From NCBI GenBank assembly GCA_900757415.1, contig CAAENU010000008.1, positions 1-14,526 on the forward strand: 14,526 nucleotides of DNA, read 5' to 3'. Positions within the stretch are counted from its first letter, which is position 1; every line of letters starts with the position of its first letter. Below the pieces are notes generated by a model. It searched no databases. It worked only from the letters and a program-made list of their open reading frames with translations, and was not told where the DNA came from. Made by a program: the position numbers and the translations under genes. The stretch comes from an uncultured Oscillospiraceae bacterium (GTDB lineage Bacteria; Bacillota; Clostridia; Oscillospirales; Oscillospiraceae). This document shows positions 1-6,873 of this stretch, piece after piece.

Positions 1-186
1 CTTTTCAGTTGCGCATCTTGCGATGCGCTCCCGTCTGGTGCTTTTCGTTTCGTTCGTTGTTTAATTTACAAGGTACACGTCCCACAACCGCGGAACAGTT
101 GCTATCTTACCACTGTCGAATCGAAATGTCAACTACTTTTTTGAATTTTTTCAAATTTTTTCAGATGGCAGCTTTTGGCCCAGGAG
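1..186. other. AT-rich non-coding edge region
   Basis: I see no credible gene here. The open frame from position 9 has no ribosome binding site, low-complexity composition and runs across the promoter at 187-215. Visible structure is a 7-bp stem GCGCATC/GATGCGC (11-17 with 22-28, loop TTGC) and a tract of A/T runs around 131-163 with two perfect tandem copies of AATTTTTTCA (144-153 and 154-163). The interval could be the trailer or leader of a gene or RNA lying left of the window, which cannot be judged from here. Confidence 0.5.
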
Positions 187-215
187 ATGACAAGCGGCAA
201 AGCATGTGCTATACT
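187..215 (+). promoter_or_regulatory. Sigma-A type promoter of the YhaN-like ATPase gene
   Basis: A -35 box ATGACA (187-192, five of six consensus bases) is followed by exactly 17 bp and a -10 box TATACT (210-215) preceded by TGC, an extended -10. Transcription would start near 222, leaving a leader of about 28 nt before the GTG start at 250. Because the ATG at 175 lies upstream of this promoter, the promoter argues against that start. Confidence 0.7.
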
Positions 216-234
216 ATATTATTATTGTTTTGAA

Positions 235-241
235 GGGGAGG
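235..241 (+). promoter_or_regulatory. Ribosome binding site deciding the GTG-250 start
   Basis: GGGGAGG is a strong Shine-Dalgarno sequence. It lies 8 nt before the GTG at 250 but only 2 nt before the in-frame GTG at 244, and downstream of the in-frame ATG at 175. It therefore selects GTG 250. Confidence 0.7.
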
Positions 242-249
242 ATGTGACC

Positions 250-2433
250 GTGGAGATCCGCAAGATGACCGCTACCTTTGGGAGGTTACAGAATCAATCC
301 CTGTCACTGCAGCCGGGGCTGAACTGCATCTATGCGCCCAACGAATCCGGCAAGTCCACCTGGAGCCATTTTCTGAGAATCATGCTCTACGGCCTGAATA
401 CCCGGGATCGCGGCACGCTGGCGGACAAGAACCGTTTTGCCCCTTGGAGCGGGAGCGCCATGCGGGGACACATGGATCTGGTTGACGAGAACGGCACGAC
501 CATGACGCTGAGCCGCGATACGCGCCGCAGCAATGCGCCTATGGGGCACTTTACCTGCACCTATACCGGCACCGCAGAGGCCGTACCGGGCATCGGCGGA
601 CAAAATGCCGGCGAAACGCTGCTGGGTGTTCCCCGGGAAATTTTTGAGCGCAGCGCTTTCATCCGGCAAAGCGCGCTGGCGGTGGACAGCGACGCAGAGC
701 TGGAACGGCGCATCGCCGCGCTGATCACCACCGGCGAGGAGGGTACTTCCTATTCCGAGGTACGGGAGCGGCTGAAAAAACAGCTGAACCGCCGCCGCAG
801 CAACCGCACCACAGGCCAGATCCCGGCGTTGGAGCGCGAGATCGCCGCGCTGGAGAACCGGCTGGCACAGATGGACGGTCTATCCCAGCAGGCATCGGCC
901 GCCCGGCAGCAGCTGGACAGTCTGAACCATCAGGTAAGCGTCCTGCAAACGCAGCAGGCACTATGGCAGCAGCTGACACGGCAGGAAGCCGCGCAGAAAT
1001 ACGCACAGGCGCAAGCAGACGCACAGCAGGCGCAGCAGCGCGCCGAATGGCTGGCCCTTTCCGCCGGAGCGCTGCCGGAACACGACACGCTGGTTCGGCT
1101 GGAGGGCCAATGCGCCGCGGCGCAGGCATCTCAGGCCGCAGCGCAGCAGGCGCAGGAGACAGCCCGGAACGCTCAGGCCCACGCGGACACAGCTGTGGCG
1201 CAAAGGGCCGCCCATCCGCTGTACCCTTGCGACGAGGACGGCTGCCGCGCACGGCTGGACAGCATCACGTCCCCCACCGTCCCCTCGCCGCTGATAGCGG
1301 TTTGCGGCGCCCTGCTGACCATCTGCGGTGTGATCGGCGTACTTCTCAAATTCGCCCCGCCGCAGCTCTATTTGTTTACGGCGCTGGCCCTGTGCGGCGC
1401 CGGTCTTGCCGCCGCCGGACTGCTGGCACGCAAAAAGGCCCGTGCCGGCCGGGCGCAGGCAGAGGTGGTCCGCGCCGCCCTGACTGACCAGGTCGCCGAC
1501 TATCTTCCGCTTCTCCGCCGACAGCAGGAGGCCGCTCAGCAAAGCCGGCAGGCCGCCGCTGCCGCCGCAGGACTTCATGATGCCTATCAGCAGCAATTGC
1601 TGGCGCTGCTGTCGGCTTTGCGGCCCTATGCCGCTGCCGCCGATATCGATGGTGCACAGACGGCGCTGCAGCTTCTGCATCGGCAGGCCGAAGCGCTGGC
1701 CGAAGCGCAGCAGGCCGCCCGGGATGCCGCGGTACGGCGGGATGCGCTGGCGCAGCAGCTTCCGGACGGGCCGTCGGACAACCCCTCTGTGCCGCCTGCA
1801 CGGCCCGTCATGTCGCAGGAAACCATTGCCGCCCAACTGCCTCAGGTTCTCATGCTGCAGCAGGAGGCACGCTCACGGCTGGATACGCTGACCGGTCAGC
1901 TGCGCTCTACGGGCAGCGCCGGGGATGTACAGACTCAGTTAACACAGCTGCGCCAGCAGCTGGCACAAGCACAGGAGGAATATGACGCCGTGGCGCTGGC
2001 CATGGAGGTACTGGACGAGGCCAACACCTCGCTGCAAAACCGCTTCTCTCCCGCGCTTGGCGCCCGGGCGGCGGAAATCTTCAGCAAAATCACAGCAGGC
2101 CGCTATCAGCGGGTGCTGCTGAGCCGGGATTTTTCCCTTGAGACAGATAGTGAGGGCGCGCAGCGCAGCGTACATCTGCTCAGTCAGGGGGCCTCCGACC
2201 AGCTGTATCTGGCGGTGCGTCTGGCCATCTGCGACATGGTGCTGCCTGCAGAAAAGCACGTGCCGCTGGTGCTGGACGATGCGCTGCTGAGTTTTGACGA
2301 TACACGGCTTCACGCAGCGCTGGACTATCTGCTGGAGGAGAGTGAATCGCGGCAGATCCTGCTGTTCACCTGCCAGAAGCGGGAGGGCGCGTATCTGGAC
2401 GGGCGGAAAAATGTGACGCTGCTGACGATATAA
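250..2433 (+). CDS. YhaN/SbcC-like AAA ATPase with coiled coil and membrane hairpin
   Basis: A 727-residue SMC/Rad50-type ATPase of the YhaN group. GTG 250 is chosen from the promoter and ribosome binding site; the resulting N-terminus, with the Walker A APNESGKST at residues 29-37, fits the family. Long Ala/Gln-rich coiled-coil segments follow, interrupted by two hydrophobic stretches (about 348-369 and 373-393) that look like a membrane hairpin. The C-terminal lobe holds the ABC signature-like LSQGA (644-648) and Walker B PLVLDD (D676, D677). There is no CXXC zinc hook; a C-x4-C pair lies just before the membrane segments. In the family, YhaN is usually paired with a metallophosphoesterase (YhaM/YhaO or SbcD-like), but none follows here and the upstream side is cut off. 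It is shorter than Bacillus YhaN. A role in DNA-end processing or repair is inferred from family; membrane attachment is inferred from hydrophobicity. Confidence 0.8.
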   Translation: MEIRKMTATFGRLQNQSLSLQPGLNCIYAPNESGKSTWSHFLRIMLYGLNTRDRGTLADKNRFAPWSGSAMRGHMDLVDENGTTMTLSRDTRRSNAPMGHFTCTYTGTAEAVPGIGGQNAGETLLGVPREIFERSAFIRQSALAVDSDAELERRIAALITTGEEGTSYSEVRERLKKQLNRRRSNRTTGQIPALEREIAALENRLAQMDGLSQQASAARQQLDSLNHQVSVLQTQQALWQQLTRQEAAQKYAQAQADAQQAQQRAEWLALSAGALPEHDTLVRLEGQCAAAQASQAAAQQAQETARNAQAHADTAVAQRAAHPLYPCDEDGCRARLDSITSPTVPSPLIAVCGALLTICGVIGVLLKFAPPQLYLFTALALCGAGLAAAGLLARKKARAGRAQAEVVRAALTDQVADYLPLLRRQQEAAQQSRQAAAAAAGLHDAYQQQLLALLSALRPYAAAADIDGAQTALQLLHRQAEALAEAQQAARDAAVRRDALAQQLPDGPSDNPSVPPARPVMSQETIAAQLPQVLMLQQEARSRLDTLTGQLRSTGSAGDVQTQLTQLRQQLAQAQEEYDAVALAMEVLDEANTSLQNRFSPALGARAAEIFSKITAGRYQRVLLSRDFSLETDSEGAQRSVHLLSQGASDQLYLAVRLAICDMVLPAEKHVPLVLDDALLSFDDTRLHAALDYLLEESESRQILLFTCQKREGAYLDGRKNVTLLTI

Positions 2434-2435
2434 GC

Positions 2436-2464
2436 TTGCAAGCTGCGGCGTTTGGTGGTATATA
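2436..2464 (+). promoter_or_regulatory. Probable promoter of the Mrp gene
   Basis: TTGCAA (2436-2441) is followed by 17 bp and TATATA (2459-2464) with TGG before it, an extended -10. Reading TATACT (2461-2466) as the -10 instead gives a 19-bp spacer. It begins just after the stop of the ATPase gene, so the Mrp gene can be transcribed on its own, although no terminator separates the two genes. The -35 lies in the 12-bp palindrome AGCTTGCAAGCT (2433-2444). Confidence 0.5.
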
Positions 2465-2496
2465 CTATATGTATCAGGATAAAAAGGAGAATAGAA

Positions 2497-3321
2497 ATGA
2501 GCGAATGTACCCATGATTGCAGCACCTGCGGCGAAAGCTGCGGCGAGCGCAAAGAAGCCAACGTATTTGAAAAGAAGCCCCTCCGCCCCGGCTGCCGGGT
2601 CGGCAAGGTATACGGCGTCGTGTCCGGCAAGGGCGGTGTGGGCAAGTCTATGGTCACCAGCCAGCTGGCTGTGGCCGTTCGCCGCAGCGGCTACAATGTA
2701 GCCATTTTGGACGCGGACATCACCGGCCCCTCCATTCCCCAGGCATTTGGCGTACACAGCCGGGCCGAGGGCATGGGTGATGCGATTCTGCCTATCGAAA
2801 GCCGTACCGGCATCCAGATGATGAGCGTCAACCTGCTGCTGGAGCACGAAACCGATCCGGTCATCTGGCGCGGCCCCGTTATCGGCGGTGTGGTACAGCA
2901 GTTCTGGGGCGATGTGCTGTGGCAGGATGTGGACTACATGTTCGTGGACATGCCTCCCGGAACGGGCGATGTGGCGCTGAACGTGTTCCAGTCCCTGCCG
3001 GTGGACGGCGTGATCATTGTGGCCAGTCCTCAGGATCTGGTGGCCATGGTGGTGGAAAAGGCCGTAAAAATGGCACAGATGATGAATGTGCCCATTCTGG
3101 GTCTGGTGGAGAACATGAGCTATGTCCAGTGTCCCGATTGCGGCAAGAAAATCTTTCTTTTCGGCGAGGGTAAAACCGAAGAGGCCGCAAAGCGCTACGG
3201 CGTGCCCCTGCTGGCCAAGATGCCCATCGATCCGGCGCTGGCCAAGCTGGTGGATAATGGCCGCATTGAGGACTTCCATGGCGATTGGCTGAATGCCGCC
3301 GTGGAAACGATTCTGAAATAG
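2497..3321 (+). CDS. mrp: Mrp/NBP35-family Fe-S cluster carrier ATPase
   Basis: A 274-residue soluble P-loop ATPase of the Mrp/ApbC/NBP35 family, which binds an Fe-S cluster at a dimer interface and passes it to apo-proteins. ATG 2497 follows an AAGGAG ribosome binding site; the frame stays open further upstream but that part overlaps the promoter. The deviant Walker A GKGGVGKS is at residues 44-51, and DMPPGTGD is the family's switch motif. The C-terminal cluster-binding pair CPDC is C212/C215. An extra N-terminal cysteine group (C4, C8, C11, C15) resembles the N-terminal ferredoxin-like cluster site of NBP35-type members and is common in clostridial Mrp. Length is normal. The gene is followed by an intrinsic terminator. 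The family is sure; specific client proteins cannot be inferred from the neighbours. Confidence 0.93.
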   Translation: MSECTHDCSTCGESCGERKEANVFEKKPLRPGCRVGKVYGVVSGKGGVGKSMVTSQLAVAVRRSGYNVAILDADITGPSIPQAFGVHSRAEGMGDAILPIESRTGIQMMSVNLLLEHETDPVIWRGPVIGGVVQQFWGDVLWQDVDYMFVDMPPGTGDVALNVFQSLPVDGVIIVASPQDLVAMVVEKAVKMAQMMNVPILGLVENMSYVQCPDCGKKIFLFGEGKTEEAAKRYGVPLLAKMPIDPALAKLVDNGRIEDFHGDWLNAAVETILK

Positions 3322-3338
3322 ACCCCGCTTTACCATAA

Positions 3339-3373
3339 AAAAGCTGTGCCGCTCTTTGGACGGTGCAGCTTTT
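3339..3373 (+). terminator. Intrinsic terminator after the Mrp gene
   Basis: A 13-bp stem (3339-3351 with 3361-3373, two G-U pairs, 9-nt loop) ends in TTTT and is followed by the T-rich GCTTTTG, 18 nt after the stop codon. It separates mrp from the metal transporter gene. Confidence 0.8.
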
Positions 3374-3480
3374 GCTTTTGCTCATCTCCCCTTTGCGGCA
3401 AAGCCGCAGCGCACGCCTCAGGCCCTGTCTGCATACTATGAGGATAACACACTATTTTGCGAAAAAAGAGGGTGCATCCA

Positions 3481-4224
3481 TTGTTTCTGATCGTGCTTTT
3501 CACGGCGTTTGGGGTCGGCGGCGCCACCATGCTGGGCGCGCTGGGCGGCTATTTCTTTCGGAATGCAGCAAGACGCATCGGCGGCGAAACGGTGACGGCG
3601 TTTGCCGCCGGAATCATGCTCAGCGCCGCCGTGGCAGGACTGGTCCTGCCCTCTTTAGAGGACGGCGGCGCATGGGCCGTGCCGGTGACCACTGCCGGAG
3701 TGCTGTGCGGCGCGGCATTTTTGCTGCTGCTGGAGCAACTGGCCGGACAGATGCAGCGCCTGTCCGGCTTTACCGGCGGCGACCCGGCGCAGAGCCGGCG
3801 GGTACTGCTGTTTGTGGCAGCCATGGCCATCCACAATTTCCCGGAGGGATTGGCCGCCGGGGTTGGGTTCGGCACGGAAAATATTTCCCGGGCGCTGGCC
3901 ATCGCAGGCGGTATCGCCATACAGAATCTGCCGGAGGGCATGGTACTGATCGCGCCCATGCTGCATGTGGGCATTCCGCCCCGGCGAACGCTGGCGCTGG
4001 CCATGTCTACCGGTGTGGTGGAAATCATCGGGACGCTGCTGGGCTATGGCGCGGTATCTCTCAGCGCGGCCATTCTGCCGTTTTTACTGGCCTTCGCCGG
4101 CGGCACCATGCTGTATATCATCTGTCAGGATATGATCCCGGAGGGCAGCGGACGGCGCAGCAGCACCGCCGCACTGCTGATCGGCTTCTGTCTCATGCTG
4201 GCGATGGATTACTATTTGCAATAA
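3481..4224 (+). CDS. ZIP-family metal transporter (GufA/ZupT-like)
   Basis: A 247-residue integral membrane protein of the ZIP family, which moves divalent metals such as zinc, iron or manganese into the cytoplasm. About eight hydrophobic segments span its length. The metal-site motifs are HNFPEG (residues 118-123, TM4) and QNLPEG (148-153, TM5). Gln in place of His in the second motif is, as far as I know, usual in the GufA-like branch. The start is uncertain: TTG 3481 is preferred because AGAGGG lies about 8 nt upstream, but TTG 3457 and GTG 3472 are in frame and would add up to 8 residues. Nothing in the neighbourhood (no Fur/Zur box or metallochaperone recognised) shows the metal. A terminator closes the gene. 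Confidence 0.88.
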   Translation: MFLIVLFTAFGVGGATMLGALGGYFFRNAARRIGGETVTAFAAGIMLSAAVAGLVLPSLEDGGAWAVPVTTAGVLCGAAFLLLLEQLAGQMQRLSGFTGGDPAQSRRVLLFVAAMAIHNFPEGLAAGVGFGTENISRALAIAGGIAIQNLPEGMVLIAPMLHVGIPPRRTLALAMSTGVVEIIGTLLGYGAVSLSAAILPFLLAFAGGTMLYIICQDMIPEGSGRRSSTAALLIGFCLMLAMDYYLQ

Positions 4225-4234
4225 AATCGGCTGC

Positions 4235-4272
4235 AAGAATCGCCTCATACTGACGTATGAGGCGATTCTTTT
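4235..4272 (+). terminator. Perfect 16-bp terminator hairpin between convergent units
   Basis: AAGAATCGCCTCATAC (4235-4250) pairs perfectly with 4255-4270 around a TGAC loop and runs into TTTT on the plus strand, 10 nt after the transporter stop. On the minus strand the hairpin lies beyond the end of the ABC permease gene at 4353 but lacks a clean U tract, so it may slow transcription both ways while being a good terminator only for the plus-strand gene. Confidence 0.8.
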
Positions 4273-4352
4273 CGGTCGTATTTCAGCCAAGCAGGCACAG
4301 GTAAAACCGTACGTCTTCTTGTGCGGAGCTGTCCCCCGGTCAAGGTTCTTGT

Positions 4353-5987
4353 TCACACGCTGCTCTTTACGATCCGGTAATACGCGTTGGAGGTGGCTCT
4401 GTACACCAGCGTATACACCACCGAAAGCATGGCAAGACTGATAAGCGCCGTGGCCACAAAGAGGGCCGTATTGTTTAGACTGAACACCAGCAGCACGCGG
4501 CGGATCATGGGAAAAGCAAAGGCCATATGCAGCGCGGCGCCGGCCAACGGCAGGAAAAACACTGTCAAAAGCTGAGAATTGACGCTGCGGCGGATATCCG
4601 GCGCCGTCATACCCACCTTTTGCATAATGGCAAAGCGGGGTTGATCCTCATATCCCTCGCACAGCTGCTTATAGTAGATGATCAGCACCGCCGCGCAGAT
4701 AAACAGCACGCTGAGGACAATGCCGATGAAAAAGAGGCTGCCGTAGGTGCCGTAGAACTCATCAGCTGCTTCCGCCCGGAAGGAGCGCGAAAACCCCTGT
4801 GTGGTATCCGGATCGTTCAGCGCTTCACCAATCGCGCCGCCCAGCGCCAGCTGCTGCTCCCGTGAAAGACCGGTATCGAATTGGCCCGACCAGATCACTT
4901 CCTCTCCGTTCTGCTCCACCTCTCCCCGGCGCCAGATCTCCACGCCGTAGGGCGCGCTGGCGGCATCCAGCACCGCCTCCAGCTTGGGCAGCGCTTCAGC
5001 ATCCCGGGCCCATACCGTCAGTGAAAATTCATGGGGATAGGTGACGTTCAAGCTGTCCTCCGCACCGAAATACAGACACGCGGAGGAAGAGAGCATCACC
5101 AGCACCATGGTAGCCAGAATGCAGATGGAGGCCAGGCCCGCGCCGTTGCGCTTCATGCGGTAGGCCATGGAGGACACGGACACAAAATGACGGGATTGAT
5201 AGTAGTAGCTTTTGTTCTTTTGCAGCGCGCGGCATAGCGCCACGCTGCCGGCAATAAACAGCAGATAGGTGCCCAGAATCACCAGAATGACCGCCACAAA
5301 AAACAGCAGCATAGCCTGAAGCGGCTCCTGAATGGACACGGCCATGCCATAGGCCGCCACCAGCAGCACCGCGCCCAGCACTGCCACAAGGACATTGGCC
5401 CGGGGCGGTTTTTCGCCGCAGCTCTCACTGCGCAGCAGGGACACAGCGGTGCCGCGCCCCACCTTGACCAGTGTGCTGAGCAGGATCAACAGAAAGATCG
5501 CCAGATAGACCAACACCGTTTTTGCCACGACGGCGCCGCTGACACGAAACGCGAAGTCTACCTCCGCGCGGATGCTGGCACGCAGTCCCAGCTCCACGGC
5601 AAAGGACAACCCGATGCCGATAACCAGTCCCGTCGCCAGTGCAATGGCGGCGGTAAGCAGCGTTTCAATGGCGCACAGAAGGGCGATATGCCGCTTTCCC
5701 AAACCCAGCACATGGTACAGGCCGAATTCGCGCTGGCGGCGGCGGACAAGAAACGAATTGGTATAAAACAGAAACAGCGCCGAAAAGATGGCGATCACCC
5801 AGGTGCCGAGACCCAGCACCAGCCGGGAGCTGGCGCCGCCCCGCATGCTGTCCAGCAGAGGACTTCCGCACAGCTCACTCATCATATAGTACAAGGTGAC
5901 CATGCCCACACAGGTAAGCAGATATGGCAGATACAGCCGCTTATTTTTCCGGATGCCGTCCCATGCCAGACGGGTATACAGGCTCAT
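4353..5987 (-). CDS. FtsX-like ABC permease, Bce-type topology
   Basis: A 544-residue membrane protein with ten predicted membrane segments (roughly 18-39, 58-81, 101-133, 152-174, 198-218, 225-250, 283-307, 419-438, 472-494, 507-529), the layout of BceB/VraG-type permeases that act against cell-wall-targeting peptide antibiotics. Two FtsX-type cores are visible: around RRRQREFGLYHVLGLGKRHI (82-101) and RFAIMQKVGM (451-460). The large outside loop between segments 7 and 8 spans about 309-418, roughly 110 residues, while BceB proteins are usually over 600 residues with a loop near 200. The ATG overlaps the stop of the ATPase gene by 4 nt (ATGA), so the two are translationally coupled partners. 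No BceRS-type two-component system lies in the window. Peptide export or detoxification is inferred from family; the substrate is unknown. Confidence 0.85.
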   Translation of the reverse strand: MSLYTRLAWDGIRKNKRLYLPYLLTCVGMVTLYYMMSELCGSPLLDSMRGGASSRLVLGLGTWVIAIFSALFLFYTNSFLVRRRQREFGLYHVLGLGKRHIALLCAIETLLTAAIALATGLVIGIGLSFAVELGLRASIRAEVDFAFRVSGAVVAKTVLVYLAIFLLILLSTLVKVGRGTAVSLLRSESCGEKPPRANVLVAVLGAVLLVAAYGMAVSIQEPLQAMLLFFVAVILVILGTYLLFIAGSVALCRALQKNKSYYYQSRHFVSVSSMAYRMKRNGAGLASICILATMVLVMLSSSACLYFGAEDSLNVTYPHEFSLTVWARDAEALPKLEAVLDAASAPYGVEIWRRGEVEQNGEEVIWSGQFDTGLSREQQLALGGAIGEALNDPDTTQGFSRSFRAEAADEFYGTYGSLFFIGIVLSVLFICAAVLIIYYKQLCEGYEDQPRFAIMQKVGMTAPDIRRSVNSQLLTVFFLPLAGAALHMAFAFPMIRRVLLVFSLNNTALFVATALISLAMLSVVYTLVYRATSNAYYRIVKSSV

Positions 5988-6748
5988 CGGGCATCACCGC
6001 CTGCGGTCAGCGCTGTCAGTGCGTCGGAGATCCGCTGGTAAAAGCCGCTGTCGCTCTCATCGGCGCGCACCAGCTGGTGGAACACCTGACCGTCCTTGAG
6101 GAAGAGGACCCGCCCGGCGTGGCTGGCCGCCTTGACGGAGTGGGTCACCATGAGGATGGTCTGCCCCTCCTGATGCAAACGGGTAAACAGCGCCAGCAGC
6201 TCGTCGGTAGACTTGGAATCCAGCGCGCCGGTAGGTTCATCCGCCAGCAGGATACGGGGATGGGTGATCATGGCCCGGGCCACGGCGGCACGCTGCTTCT
6301 GGCCGCCGGACACCTCATAGGGATACTTCTTCAGCAGGCTTTCAATGCCCAGCTCATGAGCCAGCGGCTGGAGCAGGCGCTGCATCTCCGGATACTTCTT
6401 GCCCGCAAGCACCAACGGCAGATAGATATTGTCCTCCAGCGTAAAGGTGTCCAGCAGGTTGAAATCCTGAAAGACAAAGCCAAGATGATCCCGGCGGAAA
6501 GCGGCCATCTCCGCCTCCTTTACCGCGCCGATATCCCTGCCCTCCAGCAGCACCTGCCCAGAGGCGGGGCGATCCAGCGCCGCCAAAATGTTTAAAAGCG
6601 TGGTTTTACCCGAACCGGATTCGCCCATGACGGCCACATACTCGCCCTGCGCCACCGAAAAGGTAACGCAGCGCAGCGCCTCTACCTGCTGCCCGCCAAA
6701 GCGGGTGGTATAGACCTTGCGCAGGTCGTTGACTTCCAAAATCTGCAT
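5984..6748 (-). CDS. ABC transporter ATP-binding protein (MacB/LolD/BceA type)
   Basis: A 254-residue cytoplasmic ATPase that powers the adjacent FtsX-like permease. ATG 6748 is chosen because GGAGTG lies 6 nt upstream and the protein then begins in family style with MQILEVNDLRKVY; the frame extends 36 codons further upstream but that part runs into terminator-like structure. Motifs are complete: Walker A GESGSGKT (42-49), Q-loop Q94, signature VSGGQ (146-150), Walker B ILLADEP (166-172, catalytic E171), D-loop GALD, and the switch His H203 in VTHS. The FVFQDFNLLDTFTLEDNI segment is typical of the MacB/LolD/BceA group. I see no clear promoter in the short space between the upstream terminator-like hairpins and this start. 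Confidence 0.92.
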   Translation of the reverse strand: MQILEVNDLRKVYTTRFGGQQVEALRCVTFSVAQGEYVAVMGESGSGKTTLLNILAALDRPASGQVLLEGRDIGAVKEAEMAAFRRDHLGFVFQDFNLLDTFTLEDNIYLPLVLAGKKYPEMQRLLQPLAHELGIESLLKKYPYEVSGGQKQRAAVARAMITHPRILLADEPTGALDSKSTDELLALFTRLHQEGQTILMVTHSVKAASHAGRVLFLKDGQVFHQLVRADESDSGFYQRISDALTALTAGGDAR

Positions 6749-6789
6749 GATATTCACTCCAAATGGTGTTGGTTTCTCCAAAAAGGCAC

Positions 6790-6864
6790 AAAAAATTCGC
6801 CGCTGTCGAAAGGCGGCAGGCGTTGAAGAGGATGTGAGGGCGGATGCGTGTGACATCCGCCCTC
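6790..6864 (-). terminator. Double-hairpin terminator region after the glycosyltransferase
   Basis: Reading the minus strand downstream of the glycosyltransferase stop, a perfect 11-bp stem (6836-6846 with 6854-6864, 7-nt loop) comes first. A weaker GCCGC/GCGGC hairpin follows, leading within a few bases into a run of six T (complement of 6790-6795). The first hairpin is strong but lacks a U tract; the second has the U tract but a short stem. Together they probably end the transcript, partly or fully. Confidence 0.55.
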
Positions 6865-6873
6865 CCGGCAGCC

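Noticed and set aside
9..233. 74-codon open frame at the left edge
   Set aside because: No ribosome binding site, Phe-rich low-complexity product, and it crosses the promoter and ribosome binding site of the next gene.
1225..1260. Zinc hook in the ATPase (two cysteines near residues 328-333)
   Set aside because: The spacing is C-x4-C, not the CXXC of Rad50/SbcC hooks, and it sits beside the membrane segments, not at a coiled-coil apex that I can define.
1939..3336. 465-codon minus-strand open frame across the ATPase/Mrp junction
   Set aside because: Antisense to two well-supported genes and to the promoter between them; low-quality His/Gln-rich product with no motifs.
3363..4253. 296-codon plus-strand frame overlapping the ZIP transporter
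   Set aside because: Out of frame with the ZIP motifs; Arg/Gly/His-rich shadow product that runs into the terminator hairpin.
5924..6595. 223-codon plus-strand frame opposite the ABC ATPase
   Set aside because: The minus-strand frame has the complete set of ABC ATPase motifs; this one has none.
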